The translations under genes were made by a program, and so were the position numbers. The notes under the pieces were generated by a model. It did not search any database and had not been told where the DNA came from. It saw nothing but the letters and a program-made list of their open reading frames with translations. A stretch of 64,000 nt of DNA from CAZRIT01 sp964600225 (lineage in GTDB: Bacteria > Bacillota > Clostridia > Christensenellales > CAG-138), in assembly GCA_964600225.1 (NCBI GenBank), contig CAZRIT010000004.1:1-64000 (forward strand), in the 5' to 3' direction. Every line of letters starts with the position of its first letter. Position 1 is the first letter of the stretch. Below are positions 8,772 through 17,851 of the stretch, piece after piece.

Positions 8772-11700
8772 ATGCGCAAAATCCTTGTCATCGCGCTTGC
8801 CTTGGCCATGCTGCTTGTTCCCGTCGCCGCATTGGCAGAGGAAGGCGAGGAAAACCTTCTGTATAACGGTGATTTCGCCGTCGCGTCGGAATCGGCGGCG
8901 CTGCCTGCGGGCTGGGAGGCGGAGTACTACCTGGCCGAGTCGGGCTACGCGTATTTCGGCGCCGATGAAACGGCGGGCGTATATGTGGGCATTGGCAACA
9001 CCGAGGAAAACGACGCGCGCGTCTGCCAGGCGGTTTCGGTGGAACCCAACGCCTGCTATCGCGTCAGCGCGCTGGTGCAGACGTCGGGCGTGACGGGCGG
9101 CACGGGCGCAACGCTCTCCATCGATAATTATGCCGCGGACGGCACCTACTGCTATTCCGAAAACCTGTTTGGCGATAACGACTGGCGTACCGTCACCATG
9201 TATGTGCTCACGGGCGCGGAGCAGACTGAGCTGCGCGTTGCCATGCGGCTGGGCGGCTATGGCACGCTGGCCATGGGGCAGGCAAAGTTTGCCGATATCT
9301 CTCTTGTTCGGTGCGAGGCTCCGCGCGATGCGGTCGTCATCCGTTTGGAAGACGATCACGGCACGGTCACATCCGTAACGCAGACGGAGGAGACCACCGT
9401 GGAGGACGTGGAGACGGAGCGGGGCAGCCTGGTTGGGCTTTTGGCGTTGACGGTGCTGTGCGGGGCGGCGTTTGCGGCGCTGTATCGGTATATGCTGCGC
9501 TTTGAGGACGCTTTTTTCGAACGGAAGATCAAAAGCGGCACGATTGCCGTACGGACGGTGCTCACGGCCGCGTTTATCCTGCGGCTCGCGCTTTCCATTG
9601 TCTATTACGGGCACCCGACGGATATCGGCTGCTTTATGGCGTGGGGCAACGCGGCGCTCAACAACGGACTTTCCAACTTTTACACTTCCGGCATGTTTGC
9701 CGATTATCCGCCGGGCTACATGTATATATGCGCGGCGCTTTCGTGGATTTGCGAGATCTTGCAGCTTCCCTACGGCAGCACGGCGATGGCGTTTGTGTAC
9801 AAGCTCCCCGCCACGTTTGCGGACCTTGTGAGCGCATACCTGGTGTACCGCATTGCGCGCAAAAACGGCGTCGGCGAGGGCTTTTCGCTTGCATTGACGG
9901 CGGTGTTGGCGCTCAACCCCGTGCTGATGTTCGTATCGGGCGCATGGGGGCAGATCGATACGCTGCTGACGCTGCTGTTTGTGGTAACGATCTATCTGTT
10001 GCAGAGAGATCGGCGCATCGCCGCGGGCGCGGTATACGGGCTGGCGATCCTGTTAAAGCCGCAGGCGCTGATGCTCGGGCCGCTGTTTGCGGTGGCGTTT
10101 ATTGCGGATATCTTTGTCAAGGACGGCAAAAAGCGCCTGGGAGAGACGGCGCTGGCCGTGCTTGCCGCGCTGGCGGTGCTGTGCCTTGGGTCGCTGCCGT
10201 TTCGCGGCACGCAGAGCTGGTACTGGCTGATTCAAAAGTACATGTCCACGGCCTCGTCGTACCCGTATGCGGCCATTGAGGCGTTCAACTGCCCGTCGCT
10301 GTTCGGCGGCAACTGGAAATCCGTGGACGCCACACGGCTGGGCGTATCCTTCCGCATCTGGGGGACGGCGGCCATCGTGACGGTGGTGATGGTGAGCGGG
10401 TATATCTATGCCAAATCGTTCCGTAAGAGCCGCGGCGCGCTGTATCTGACAAGCGCCATGCTGATTATGGGCGTGTTCACGTTCGGCCACTACATGCACG
10501 AGCGCTACATGCTGCCCGTGCTGATGCTTCTCATGATGGCGTACCTGTACTATCGCGACCGCAGGATTCTGGCTGCGTTCGGCGCGGTGACGGTTTCGTC
10601 GCTGCTGAATGTGCGTGCGGCGATGTTCATTGTCGATCATCAGACCGCGCGGGGCACGCTGTATGAGTTCATCACGCGGTTTGGTTCCGCGCTGACGGTG
10701 CTGGCGTGCGCGTACCTGATCTACATTACGGTGCGCGTTGCCCTGCAAGGGGAAACCGTCACCGCGGCGGTGCTGCCCAAGCAGGAGCCAAAGCCTGCTG
10801 CGCGCCGCGTGCCGATGCTGCCAACCAAGCCGACCGATCTGAAGCTGCCGTGGGGCAAGCGGGACTGGGTATACGTTGTTGCGGTAACGGCCGTGTACGC
10901 GGCGGTGGCCCTGACCAACCTTGGCACGTTGTCCGCGCCCGAAACCTATTGGGAAACGGATACGGCGGGCGACGGCGTGACGGTAACGCTGGACGGCGAG
11001 CGGGAGATCGCCGAATTCTGGGTGTACGGCAACATCCGAAAGGGCGGCGTGCTGCTCATTGACGATGGCGTCGAGCAGACCACGTTTGAGCAGATCTACG
11101 ACGATATGTTCCGCTGGCGGCTGGTCGGCGTCAACATGCAAAGCGATACGGTGACGGTTTCCCTGTATTCGGGCAGCGTCAAGATCAACGAGATGGCCTT
11201 CTTCGACGCCTACGGCGTGCGGATTCCCGTTACCGTGACGGCTGCCACGGCGGGCGCGGAACGGCTGTTTGACGAGCAGCAGACCGTGCCCGATATCCCA
11301 AGCTACTATAACGGCATGTATTTTGACGAGCTGTACCACGGCCGCACGGCATACGAGCACCTGCACAACCTTTCGCCGTACGAAAACTCCCACCCGCCGC
11401 TTGGGAAGCTGTTCATCATGATCGGCATTTGGCTGTGCGGCATGAATCCGTTTGGCTGGCGGCTCATCGGGGCGCTGTTTGGCATTGCGATGCTGCCGAT
11501 ACTGTACCTGTTTGGCAAGCGGCTGTTTAAAAATGCAGAGTTTGCGCTGGTGGCGACGGGGCTGTTTGCGTTCGATTTCATGCACTTTACCCAAACGCGC
11601 ATCGCGACCATCGATGTGTACGCGGTGTTCTTTATCCTGCTGATGTACTACTACATGTACCAGTACATCAGCATGAACTTCTTTGCCGACGAACTCAAGC

Positions 11701-12587
11701 GCACCTACAAGCCGCTGTTTCTGGCGGGGTTGTTCTTTGGCATCGGCGCTGCGTGCAAGTGGACGTGCATCTATGCGGGCATCGGGCTGGGCGTGCTGTT
11801 CTTTGGCTCCCTGATTGCGCGCTACTTTGAATACCTCAAGGTCAACCGTTATGGCTCGGCTGCGCAGAAGGAGCGCGTCAGGCCCTTCCGAACGTATGCG
11901 CTCAAGACAGTGGGCATGTGCTGCATATTCTACATTGCCATCCCCGTGGCAATTTACTTCCTTTCGTATTTGCCGTACTTCATCTACGAGGCGGGGGAGA
12001 CGGCGGGCTACGGCTTTGGCGATATGTGCCGTACCTTCTGGAAGTATCAAGAGTTCATGTTCAACTACCACAGCGACCTGGTGGCCACGCACCCGTATCA
12101 ATCGAGCTGGTATAGCTGGCCGCTGACGCTCAGGCCCATGTGGTACTACTTCAACGGCTACGGCGGCGGGCGGTTCGTTTCCACGCTGAGCGCATCGGGC
12201 AACCCTGCGGTATGGTGGATCAGCACATTTGGCGCGGTGGCGTTGCTGACGCTAAGGATACTCAAAAAGATCGAGCCCGACCGCGCGCTGCAGATACTGT
12301 GCATCGGCGTATTGGCCAATTACCTGCCGTGGGTGCTGGTAAGCCGCTGCACGTTCATCTACCACTTCTTTGCCACGGTGCCGTTTATCCTGCTGTCCAC
12401 GGTGTACCTGCTGCAATGGCTGGAAAGGAAGTATCCCGCGCTGTCCATGGCCAAGTGGTGCTGGCTGACGCTTGCGATCCTGTTTTTTATCCTGCTGTAC
12501 CCGGGCATTTCGGGGCTGGCGGTATCGCCCGAGTGGGCGGCGTTTATTGCAAAATTGCCGGGAGGTACGTTGATGTATGGCGCATGA
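8772..12587 (+). CDS. Large double GT-C membrane glycosyltransferase with signal peptide
   Basis: A 1271-residue multi-membrane protein. Residues 1-22 form a signal peptide ending ALA. Residues 23 to about 215 form a beta-rich extracytoplasmic domain (starting NLLYNGDF, like carbohydrate-binding modules). A first GT-C-like membrane unit (about 220-670) carries TDIGCF with Asp284 and FADYPPGY with Asp311. A second unit (about 697-1265) is of the GT39/PMT type, with DELYHG (Asp852-Glu853) and HPPLGK (His874) in its first outer loop. That loop is enlarged by about 125 residues of beta-rich sequence (about 720-845). Such enzymes transfer sugars from polyprenyl-phosphate donors outside the membrane. 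ATG 8772 follows AAGGAAG; an in-frame start at 8712 lacks a site and would bury the signal peptide. The acceptor is unknown. Confidence 0.85.
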   Translation: MRKILVIALALAMLLVPVAALAEEGEENLLYNGDFAVASESAALPAGWEAEYYLAESGYAYFGADETAGVYVGIGNTEENDARVCQAVSVEPNACYRVSALVQTSGVTGGTGATLSIDNYAADGTYCYSENLFGDNDWRTVTMYVLTGAEQTELRVAMRLGGYGTLAMGQAKFADISLVRCEAPRDAVVIRLEDDHGTVTSVTQTEETTVEDVETERGSLVGLLALTVLCGAAFAALYRYMLRFEDAFFERKIKSGTIAVRTVLTAAFILRLALSIVYYGHPTDIGCFMAWGNAALNNGLSNFYTSGMFADYPPGYMYICAALSWICEILQLPYGSTAMAFVYKLPATFADLVSAYLVYRIARKNGVGEGFSLALTAVLALNPVLMFVSGAWGQIDTLLTLLFVVTIYLLQRDRRIAAGAVYGLAILLKPQALMLGPLFAVAFIADIFVKDGKKRLGETALAVLAALAVLCLGSLPFRGTQSWYWLIQKYMSTASSYPYAAIEAFNCPSLFGGNWKSVDATRLGVSFRIWGTAAIVTVVMVSGYIYAKSFRKSRGALYLTSAMLIMGVFTFGHYMHERYMLPVLMLLMMAYLYYRDRRILAAFGAVTVSSLLNVRAAMFIVDHQTARGTLYEFITRFGSALTVLACAYLIYITVRVALQGETVTAAVLPKQEPKPAARRVPMLPTKPTDLKLPWGKRDWVYVVAVTAVYAAVALTNLGTLSAPETYWETDTAGDGVTVTLDGEREIAEFWVYGNIRKGGVLLIDDGVEQTTFEQIYDDMFRWRLVGVNMQSDTVTVSLYSGSVKINEMAFFDAYGVRIPVTVTAATAGAERLFDEQQTVPDIPSYYNGMYFDELYHGRTAYEHLHNLSPYENSHPPLGKLFIMIGIWLCGMNPFGWRLIGALFGIAMLPILYLFGKRLFKNAEFALVATGLFAFDFMHFTQTRIATIDVYAVFFILLMYYYMYQYISMNFFADELKRTYKPLFLAGLFFGIGAACKWTCIYAGIGLGVLFFGSLIARYFEYLKVNRYGSAAQKERVRPFRTYALKTVGMCCIFYIAIPVAIYFLSYLPYFIYEAGETAGYGFGDMCRTFWKYQEFMFNYHSDLVATHPYQSSWYSWPLTLRPMWYYFNGYGGGRFVSTLSASGNPAVWWISTFGAVALLTLRILKKIEPDRALQILCIGVLANYLPWVLVSRCTFIYHFFATVPFILLSTVYLLQWLERKYPALSMAKWCWLTLAILFFILLYPGISGLAVSPEWAAFIAKLPGGTLMYGA

Positions 12588-13056
12588 GAACGCGCATGGC
12601 CCGCTTGGCACAATCGTGCAGTTTGTGAAATTCGGCGTCGTAGGCGTGGCCAATACGCTGGTGGATTTTGTGGTGTTTCAACTGCTCAACCTGCTGCTTG
12701 GCTGGACGTATGTGGCGCAGGTCATCAGCTACTCCTGTGGCGTGGCCAACAGCTACCTGCTCAACAGTTCCTGGACGTTCAAAAAGGAGCGTACGGGCTC
12801 GTTTCGGGAGATGGCGCTGTTTCTTGCGGTCAACCTGCTCTCCCTCGGCGTGTCGCTGGGGGTGATGTGGCTGTGCAAGGAACGGCTGGGCGTGACCGAC
12901 CTGTGGGTGAGCGGCTGGGTACCTGCGGCCCTGCGCAAGGTGATCAAGGGCGATACCGTTGCCAAGCTCATCGCCACCTGTGTGGCCATTGTGGTGAATT
13001 TCCTGGGCAATCGCCTGTTCGTGTTCCGCGGCAAGGAGGAAAATAAGGAGGCGTAA
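12577..13056 (+). CDS. GtrA-family membrane protein
   Basis: A 159-residue protein with four predicted membrane segments and the GtrA core: KFGVVGVANTLVDFVVFQ at the first helix and YSCGVANSYLLNSSWTF at the second. GtrA proteins are thought to move polyprenyl-phosphate-linked sugars across the membrane. It overlaps the glycosyltransferase gene by 11 nt, so the two are translationally coupled and very likely form one pathway, with GtrA providing the lipid-linked sugar to the GT-C enzyme. It is followed 4 nt later by comM. Confidence 0.92.
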   Translation: MAHENAHGPLGTIVQFVKFGVVGVANTLVDFVVFQLLNLLLGWTYVAQVISYSCGVANSYLLNSSWTFKKERTGSFREMALFLAVNLLSLGVSLGVMWLCKERLGVTDLWVSGWVPAALRKVIKGDTVAKLIATCVAIVVNFLGNRLFVFRGKEENKEA

Positions 13057-13060
13057 TCAC

Positions 13061-14587
13061 ATGCTCATGCGCGTACAAAGCCATGGCCTCTGCGGCATTG
13101 GCGGCTTCCCCGTCTCGGTGGAGACGGATATTGCCAACGGCCTGCCCAACTATGAAACGGTGGGTCTGCCCGATGCTGCGGTCAAGGAATCGCGCGAGCG
13201 CGTGCGCGCCGCCATCAAAAACGCGGGGTTTGTGTTCCCGACCGCGCGCATTACCGTCAATCTGGCGCCCGCTGATATGAAAAAAACGGGCGCGGTGTAT
13301 GATTTGCCCATTGCGCTGTCGATTCTGGGCGCTTCGGGCCAGCTTGGCGCGGCGCCCGATGCGGATTGCATCCTGTTTGGCGAGCTGGGGCTGGATGGCT
13401 CCGTGCGGCCGATTGCGGGCGTGCTGCCGATGGTCATCGACGCCGCCGCGCAGGGTGCGCACAGCTTCCTTGTGCCGTCGGACAACGCCGAGGAGGCCGC
13501 GTGCGTGGAGAGCGTGCGGATATTCCCCGTGAAAACGCTGGCCGAGGCGGTGGAACACATCAAGGGCACGGCCCCGATTCCCGCCTATCCCGCCCAAACG
13601 TGGCGGCAGGAGGAGCTGGCATACACGGCCGATTTTAAGGATATCAAGGGCCAGCAGGGGGCCAAGCGCGCAGCGGAAATTGCCGTGGCGGGCGGGCACA
13701 ACCTGCTGCTCATCGGCACGCCCGGCTCGGGCAAAACCATGCTGGCGCGCGCGGTGCCTTCCATCATGCCGTCGCTGACCTATCGGGAGTCCCTGGAGAT
13801 TACCAAAATCCACTCCGTCGTCGGCGCGGTCAAGGGCCGCGGAATGATGAAGGAACGGCCGTTCCGCGCGCCGCATCACGGCGCATCGTCCGCGGCGCTG
13901 GTCGGCGGCGGTTCGCAGGCGCAGCCCGGCGAGATCAGCCTGGCCCATTACGGCGTGCTGTTTTTGGATGAACTGCCCGAGTTCCACAGGGATGTGCTGG
14001 AGGCGCTGCGCCAGCCGCTGGAGGACGGGTTTATCACCGTCAGCCGCTCGGCCAACACCGCCACCTATCCCGCCGAATTCATACTGGTGGCGGCCATGAA
14101 CCCGTGCCCGTGCGGCAACTACGGCTCGCGCGTCAACCGCTGCCGCTGTACGCCGTTTCAGGTGCAGCGCTACCGCAGCCGCATCTCGGGGCCGCTGCTG
14201 GACCGCATCGACATCCAGGTGGAGATGCCCGAGGTCGGTTATGGTGAGCTTTCCGATAAGGGAAGCGGCGAGCCGTCGGCGGAAATCCGCAAGCGCGTCG
14301 ACGCCGCGCGCGATATCCAGCGGCGGCGCTTTCGGGACGAGGGCATCGTCATGAACGCCGGGATGAACACCGCATTGACCAAAAAATACTGTGCGCCCGA
14401 CGCCGAAAGCGAAAAGCTGCTGCAACGGGCCTTTGCCGACAGGCACCTGTCCGCGCGCGCCTACCAGCGCATCCTCCGCGTGGCGCGCACCATTGCCGAT
14501 GTGGAGGGGAGCGAACGCGTGCAGCTATCGCACTACGCGGAGGCCATCCAGTACCGCAGCCTCGACGCAATCGGGAGTGAGGCATAG
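13061..14587 (+). CDS. comM: ComM/YifB family AAA+ ATPase (Mg-chelatase-like)
   Basis: A 508-residue protein of the YifB/ComM family. It has an N-terminal Lon-like domain, Walker A GTPGSGKTM near residue 225, Walker B LFLDELPEF near 305 and the conserved Cys block NPCPCGNYG plus CRCTPFQ. In Vibrio, ComM is a hexameric helicase that promotes branch migration during natural transformation. The next gene, dprA, also acts in recombination of incoming DNA. The start ATG 13061 comes 4 nt after the gtrA-like stop with AAGGAGG upstream. Confidence 0.94.
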   Translation: MLMRVQSHGLCGIGGFPVSVETDIANGLPNYETVGLPDAAVKESRERVRAAIKNAGFVFPTARITVNLAPADMKKTGAVYDLPIALSILGASGQLGAAPDADCILFGELGLDGSVRPIAGVLPMVIDAAAQGAHSFLVPSDNAEEAACVESVRIFPVKTLAEAVEHIKGTAPIPAYPAQTWRQEELAYTADFKDIKGQQGAKRAAEIAVAGGHNLLLIGTPGSGKTMLARAVPSIMPSLTYRESLEITKIHSVVGAVKGRGMMKERPFRAPHHGASSAALVGGGSQAQPGEISLAHYGVLFLDELPEFHRDVLEALRQPLEDGFITVSRSANTATYPAEFILVAAMNPCPCGNYGSRVNRCRCTPFQVQRYRSRISGPLLDRIDIQVEMPEVGYGELSDKGSGEPSAEIRKRVDAARDIQRRRFRDEGIVMNAGMNTALTKKYCAPDAESEKLLQRAFADRHLSARAYQRILRVARTIADVEGSERVQLSHYAEAIQYRSLDAIGSEA

Positions 14588-14588
14588 C

Positions 14589-15755
14589 ATGCGCAACATC
14601 GGGCAGGCGGAACGGCTGCATCTTTGGCTAAGCTACGGCGTGGGGCACAACGTCAGGCAGTTTACGGAAACCTGTCGGCGCTTTCCCGACCTGTCGGAGG
14701 CGTACGGTCTGGCAAAGCATCAGCGCGCCGCCGCCTTTTCGTTTTTGCCCGCGCGCGCCGCGGAACGGCTGACGGCTGCCGCCGAGGACAGCTTTTTGGA
14801 TGCGTTTATCGAGCGGCTGGACGGCATGGGCGTGGACGCCGTCATGCCCATGCACGCGGACTATCCTGCGCTGTTAAAACAGATATTCGACCCGCCGAGC
14901 GTCCTGTATGTCAAGGGGACGCTTACGTCGTTGCCGCCCGTTTCCATTGCCGTGGTCGGCACGCGCACGCCCAGCGATTACGGCAAGCGCATGGCCGAGA
15001 CATTCTCGTATGCCTTGGCGGGTGCGGGCGCATGCGTGGTATCGGGCCTGGCGGCGGGCGTGGACACCTATGCCGCGCGCGGGGCGCTGGCCGTTTCGGA
15101 TGCGGCATGCCCGACGGTGGCGGTGCTTGGCAGCGGCATTGATGTGGTGTATCCGCGTGGCAACGAGCGTTTGTTTGCCGAGATTGCGGAGCGCGGCGCG
15201 GTGGTGACGGAGTTTTTGCCGGGCGAACCGCCCATGCGCGAGCACTTTCCCGCCCGCAACCGCATCGTCAGCGGGTTCTCCGACGGGATACTGGTTGTGG
15301 AAGCCGCCGAGCGCAGCGGCACCTCCATCACGGTCGGCTGCGCGCACGAGCAGGGGCGCGAGGTGTTTGCCATCCCCGGGCGCATTACGGATATCATGAG
15401 CGTGGGCACCAACCGCCTGATTCAATCGGGCGCCGCCAAGCCCGTGTTTGCGGTGGAGGATATCCTGTGCGAGTTTCGGGGAGCTGCGGCGTTTGCCGAA
15501 GGCGGCGCGCCGACGGCAAGGGAGGTTCCGATTTCCACGTTGTCCAACGAGGAACGGAGCGTCTATTTGGCGCTGAAAACGGGGGAACGCAGCTTCGACG
15601 AACTGTTTGAAATGCTTGGCTTCGGGGCGGGGTTGTTGAATTCGACCTTGACAGCCATGCAGTTTTCGGGAATAATTAAGCAATTGCCCGGCCGCGTTTA
15701 TGCGGCGGATACGCTCCGTACCGTGGTACGGGAAGACGAACAAGCGGAGGAATGA
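14589..15755 (+). CDS. dprA: DNA-processing protein DprA (Smf)
   Basis: A 388-residue protein that loads RecA on incoming single-stranded DNA. The Rossmann core is evident in VGTRTPSDYGKRMAE, VVSGLAAGVDTYAARGAL, FPARNRIVSGFSDGILVVEA and GREVFAIPG. A SAM-like N-terminal region and a C-terminal winged-helix (DprA-WH) segment are present. ATG 14589 is chosen because GGAGTGAGG at 14574-14582 precedes it and it falls 1 nt after the comM stop. The stop overlaps an alternative topA ATG. Confidence 0.95.
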   Translation: MRNIGQAERLHLWLSYGVGHNVRQFTETCRRFPDLSEAYGLAKHQRAAAFSFLPARAAERLTAAAEDSFLDAFIERLDGMGVDAVMPMHADYPALLKQIFDPPSVLYVKGTLTSLPPVSIAVVGTRTPSDYGKRMAETFSYALAGAGACVVSGLAAGVDTYAARGALAVSDAACPTVAVLGSGIDVVYPRGNERLFAEIAERGAVVTEFLPGEPPMREHFPARNRIVSGFSDGILVVEAAERSGTSITVGCAHEQGREVFAIPGRITDIMSVGTNRLIQSGAAKPVFAVEDILCEFRGAAAFAEGGAPTAREVPISTLSNEERSVYLALKTGERSFDELFEMLGFGAGLLNSTLTAMQFSGIIKQLPGRVYAADTLRTVVREDEQAEE

Positions 15756-15760
15756 ACGGA

Positions 15761-17851
15761 ATGGCTGAAACTCTTGTGATCGTGGAATCGCCCGCAAAGG
15801 CGAAGACGATCGGCAAATTTTTAGGGAGTAAATATAAGGTGGTCGCATCCAACGGCCATGTGCGCGATCTGCCAAAAAGCCAGATGGGCGTGGACGTGGA
15901 CAACAACTTTGCGCCCAAGTATATTACGCTGCGCGGCCGCGGCGAGGTGCTCGAACGCATCCGCAAGGAGGCCAAGCAGGTCAAAAAGATCTATCTGGCG
16001 ACCGACCCAGACCGCGAGGGCGAGGCCATCAGCTGGCACCTTGCCAACGCGCTCAAGCTCGATGAAAGCAGCAAGTGCCGCATCGTGTTCAACGAAATCA
16101 CCGCCAATGCGGTCAAAAACTCCATCAAAAACGTCCGCTCGATCGATATGCGGCTGGTCAACGCCCAGCAGGCGCGCAGGATTCTGGACCGCATTGTGGG
16201 CTACAACATCAGCCCGCTGTTGTGGCGCAAGATCCGCAAGGGGCTTTCGGCGGGCCGCGTGCAGTCCGTCGCGACGCGCATCATCTGCGACCGGGAGAAC
16301 GAAATCAACGCCTTTGTGCAGGAGGAATTCTGGACAATCGAGGCGCAGCTGAACGATCCCAACGGCAAAAAGCCGTTTGCGGCGCGCTACTTCGGGGAAA
16401 ACGGCAAGAAGGCCGAGCTGCATACCGAGGCCGATGCGCAGCGTGTACTGGACATCGTCAAGGATGGCCCGTTTACGGTAACGGAGATCAAGCTGGGCGA
16501 GCGCGTGCGGCATGCGGCGGCGCCGTTTACCACCAGCAGCCTCCAGCAGGAGGCCAGCCNNNNNNNNNNGATGATTGCCCAGCAGCTTTACGACGGTATC
16601 GAAATCGGCAAGAAGGGCCCTACGGGCCTGATCAGCTACATGCGTACCGACTCGGTGCGCGTGGCCAAGGAGGCGCAGGAGGCGACGCTTTCTTATATCG
16701 AAGCGCGCTACGGCAGCAAATACCTGCCCGACAAGCCCAACGTCTACAAGGGCCGCGCGGGCGCGCAGGATGCGCACGAGGCCGTACGCCCCACCTCCAT
16801 CGAAAACGAGCCGTCGGCTGTCAAGGCATACCTCAACAACGATCAGTTCCGTTTGTACAAGCTCATCTACGAGCGCTTTTTGGCAAGCCAGATGCGCGAC
16901 GCGCTGTTTGCCACCGCCGCGGTCACGTTTGACGCCAACGGCATGACGTTCAAATCCAACGGCATCCGCACGCTGTTCGACGGCTTTACGGCCGTGTACA
17001 CCGAGGGTCGCGACGATGTGCAGGAAAAGGAAGTTTCGCTGCCCAACCTCACCGAGGGCACGGCATGCAAGGCGGAGGAGATCAAAACCGAGCAGCGCTT
17101 TACCCAGCCGCCGCAGCGCTTTACCGAGGCGACGCTGGTGAAAACCCTGGAGGAAAAGGGCATCGGCCGCCCCAGTACCTATTCGCCGACCATCAGCACC
17201 ATCGTGGAGCGCGGCTACATTGCCCGCATCAAAAAACAGCTCATGCCCACGGAGCTTGGCGAGATGGTCAACACCTACATGATGGAGAATTTCCCCGATA
17301 TCGTCGATGTGCAGTTTACTGCGCAGATGGAAACCAAGCTGGACGATGTGGAGGAAGGGCAGGCCGAGTGGGCCAACGTGCTGTCGACCTTCTACGGCCC
17401 GTTCCGTGAGGAACTGACCGTGGCGGACAGCAAAGCGCCGCCCGAGCGGCTGCCCGACAAGGTATCGGATGTGCAGTGCGATAAGTGCGGCGCCATGATG
17501 GTATACAAGCAGGGGCGTTTCGGGCAGTTTTTGGCATGCCCGAACTATCCCAATTGCCGCAACGCCAAGCCTATCATCGAAAAGATCGATGTCAAGTGCC
17601 CCAAGTGCGGCGCGGAGCTGATCAAAAAGAAGAGCAAGCGCGGCAAGACCTTCTATGGGTGCGAAACGTACCCGCAGTGTGATTTTGTGAGCTGGGATCG
17701 TCCCACGGGCGAGGCCTGCCCCAAGTGCGGCGGGATGCTTGTGCAAAAGATCGGCCAGAACGGCAGCTATGTCACCTGCATGGACAAGGCCTGCGGCTAC
17801 ATACTCCGCAACGTCAAAAAGGGAAAGGAAGAAGCGGACAAGGATGCCTGA
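15761..17851 (+). CDS. topA: DNA topoisomerase I, interrupted by an assembly gap
   Basis: A type IA topoisomerase relaxing negative supercoils. TOPRIM blocks VIVESPAKAKTI and DPDREGEAISWHL are at the N-terminus, the active-site Tyr is in LISYMRTDS, and three C-terminal zinc ribbons (CDKC, CPKC, CPKC pairs) follow. ATG 15761 is preferred to 15752 because GGAGG (15746-15750) is then 10 nt away. Ten Ns (16560-16569) replace the conserved segment between LQQEAS and MIAQQLY; only 4 codons are represented where family members have about 11. The frame continues correctly on both sides, so the gene is intact in the organism. Confidence 0.96.
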   Translation: MAETLVIVESPAKAKTIGKFLGSKYKVVASNGHVRDLPKSQMGVDVDNNFAPKYITLRGRGEVLERIRKEAKQVKKIYLATDPDREGEAISWHLANALKLDESSKCRIVFNEITANAVKNSIKNVRSIDMRLVNAQQARRILDRIVGYNISPLLWRKIRKGLSAGRVQSVATRIICDRENEINAFVQEEFWTIEAQLNDPNGKKPFAARYFGENGKKAELHTEADAQRVLDIVKDGPFTVTEIKLGERVRHAAAPFTTSSLQQEASXXXXMIAQQLYDGIEIGKKGPTGLISYMRTDSVRVAKEAQEATLSYIEARYGSKYLPDKPNVYKGRAGAQDAHEAVRPTSIENEPSAVKAYLNNDQFRLYKLIYERFLASQMRDALFATAAVTFDANGMTFKSNGIRTLFDGFTAVYTEGRDDVQEKEVSLPNLTEGTACKAEEIKTEQRFTQPPQRFTEATLVKTLEEKGIGRPSTYSPTISTIVERGYIARIKKQLMPTELGEMVNTYMMENFPDIVDVQFTAQMETKLDDVEEGQAEWANVLSTFYGPFREELTVADSKAPPERLPDKVSDVQCDKCGAMMVYKQGRFGQFLACPNYPNCRNAKPIIEKIDVKCPKCGAELIKKKSKRGKTFYGCETYPQCDFVSWDRPTGEACPKCGGMLVQKIGQNGSYVTCMDKACGYILRNVKKGKEEADKDA
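16560..16569. other. Assembly gap (10 N) inside topA
   Basis: Ten undetermined bases directly after a GC-rich hairpin (GCCTCC 16539-16544 with GGAGGC 16549-16554). The round number suggests a placeholder. From family comparison, about 31 bases should be here. The flanking bases are consistent with an Arg codon beginning C and a Met codon ending G. Confidence 0.95.

Noticed and set aside
10053..12101. 682-residue open frame antisense to the GT-C glycosyltransferase
   Set aside because: Arg/His-rich shadow of a membrane-protein gene; no motifs, and the sense frame has signal peptide and catalytic motifs.
16560..16569. topA as a pseudogene
   Set aside because: The interruption is only undetermined bases; both flanks are in the same frame and carry intact motifs.
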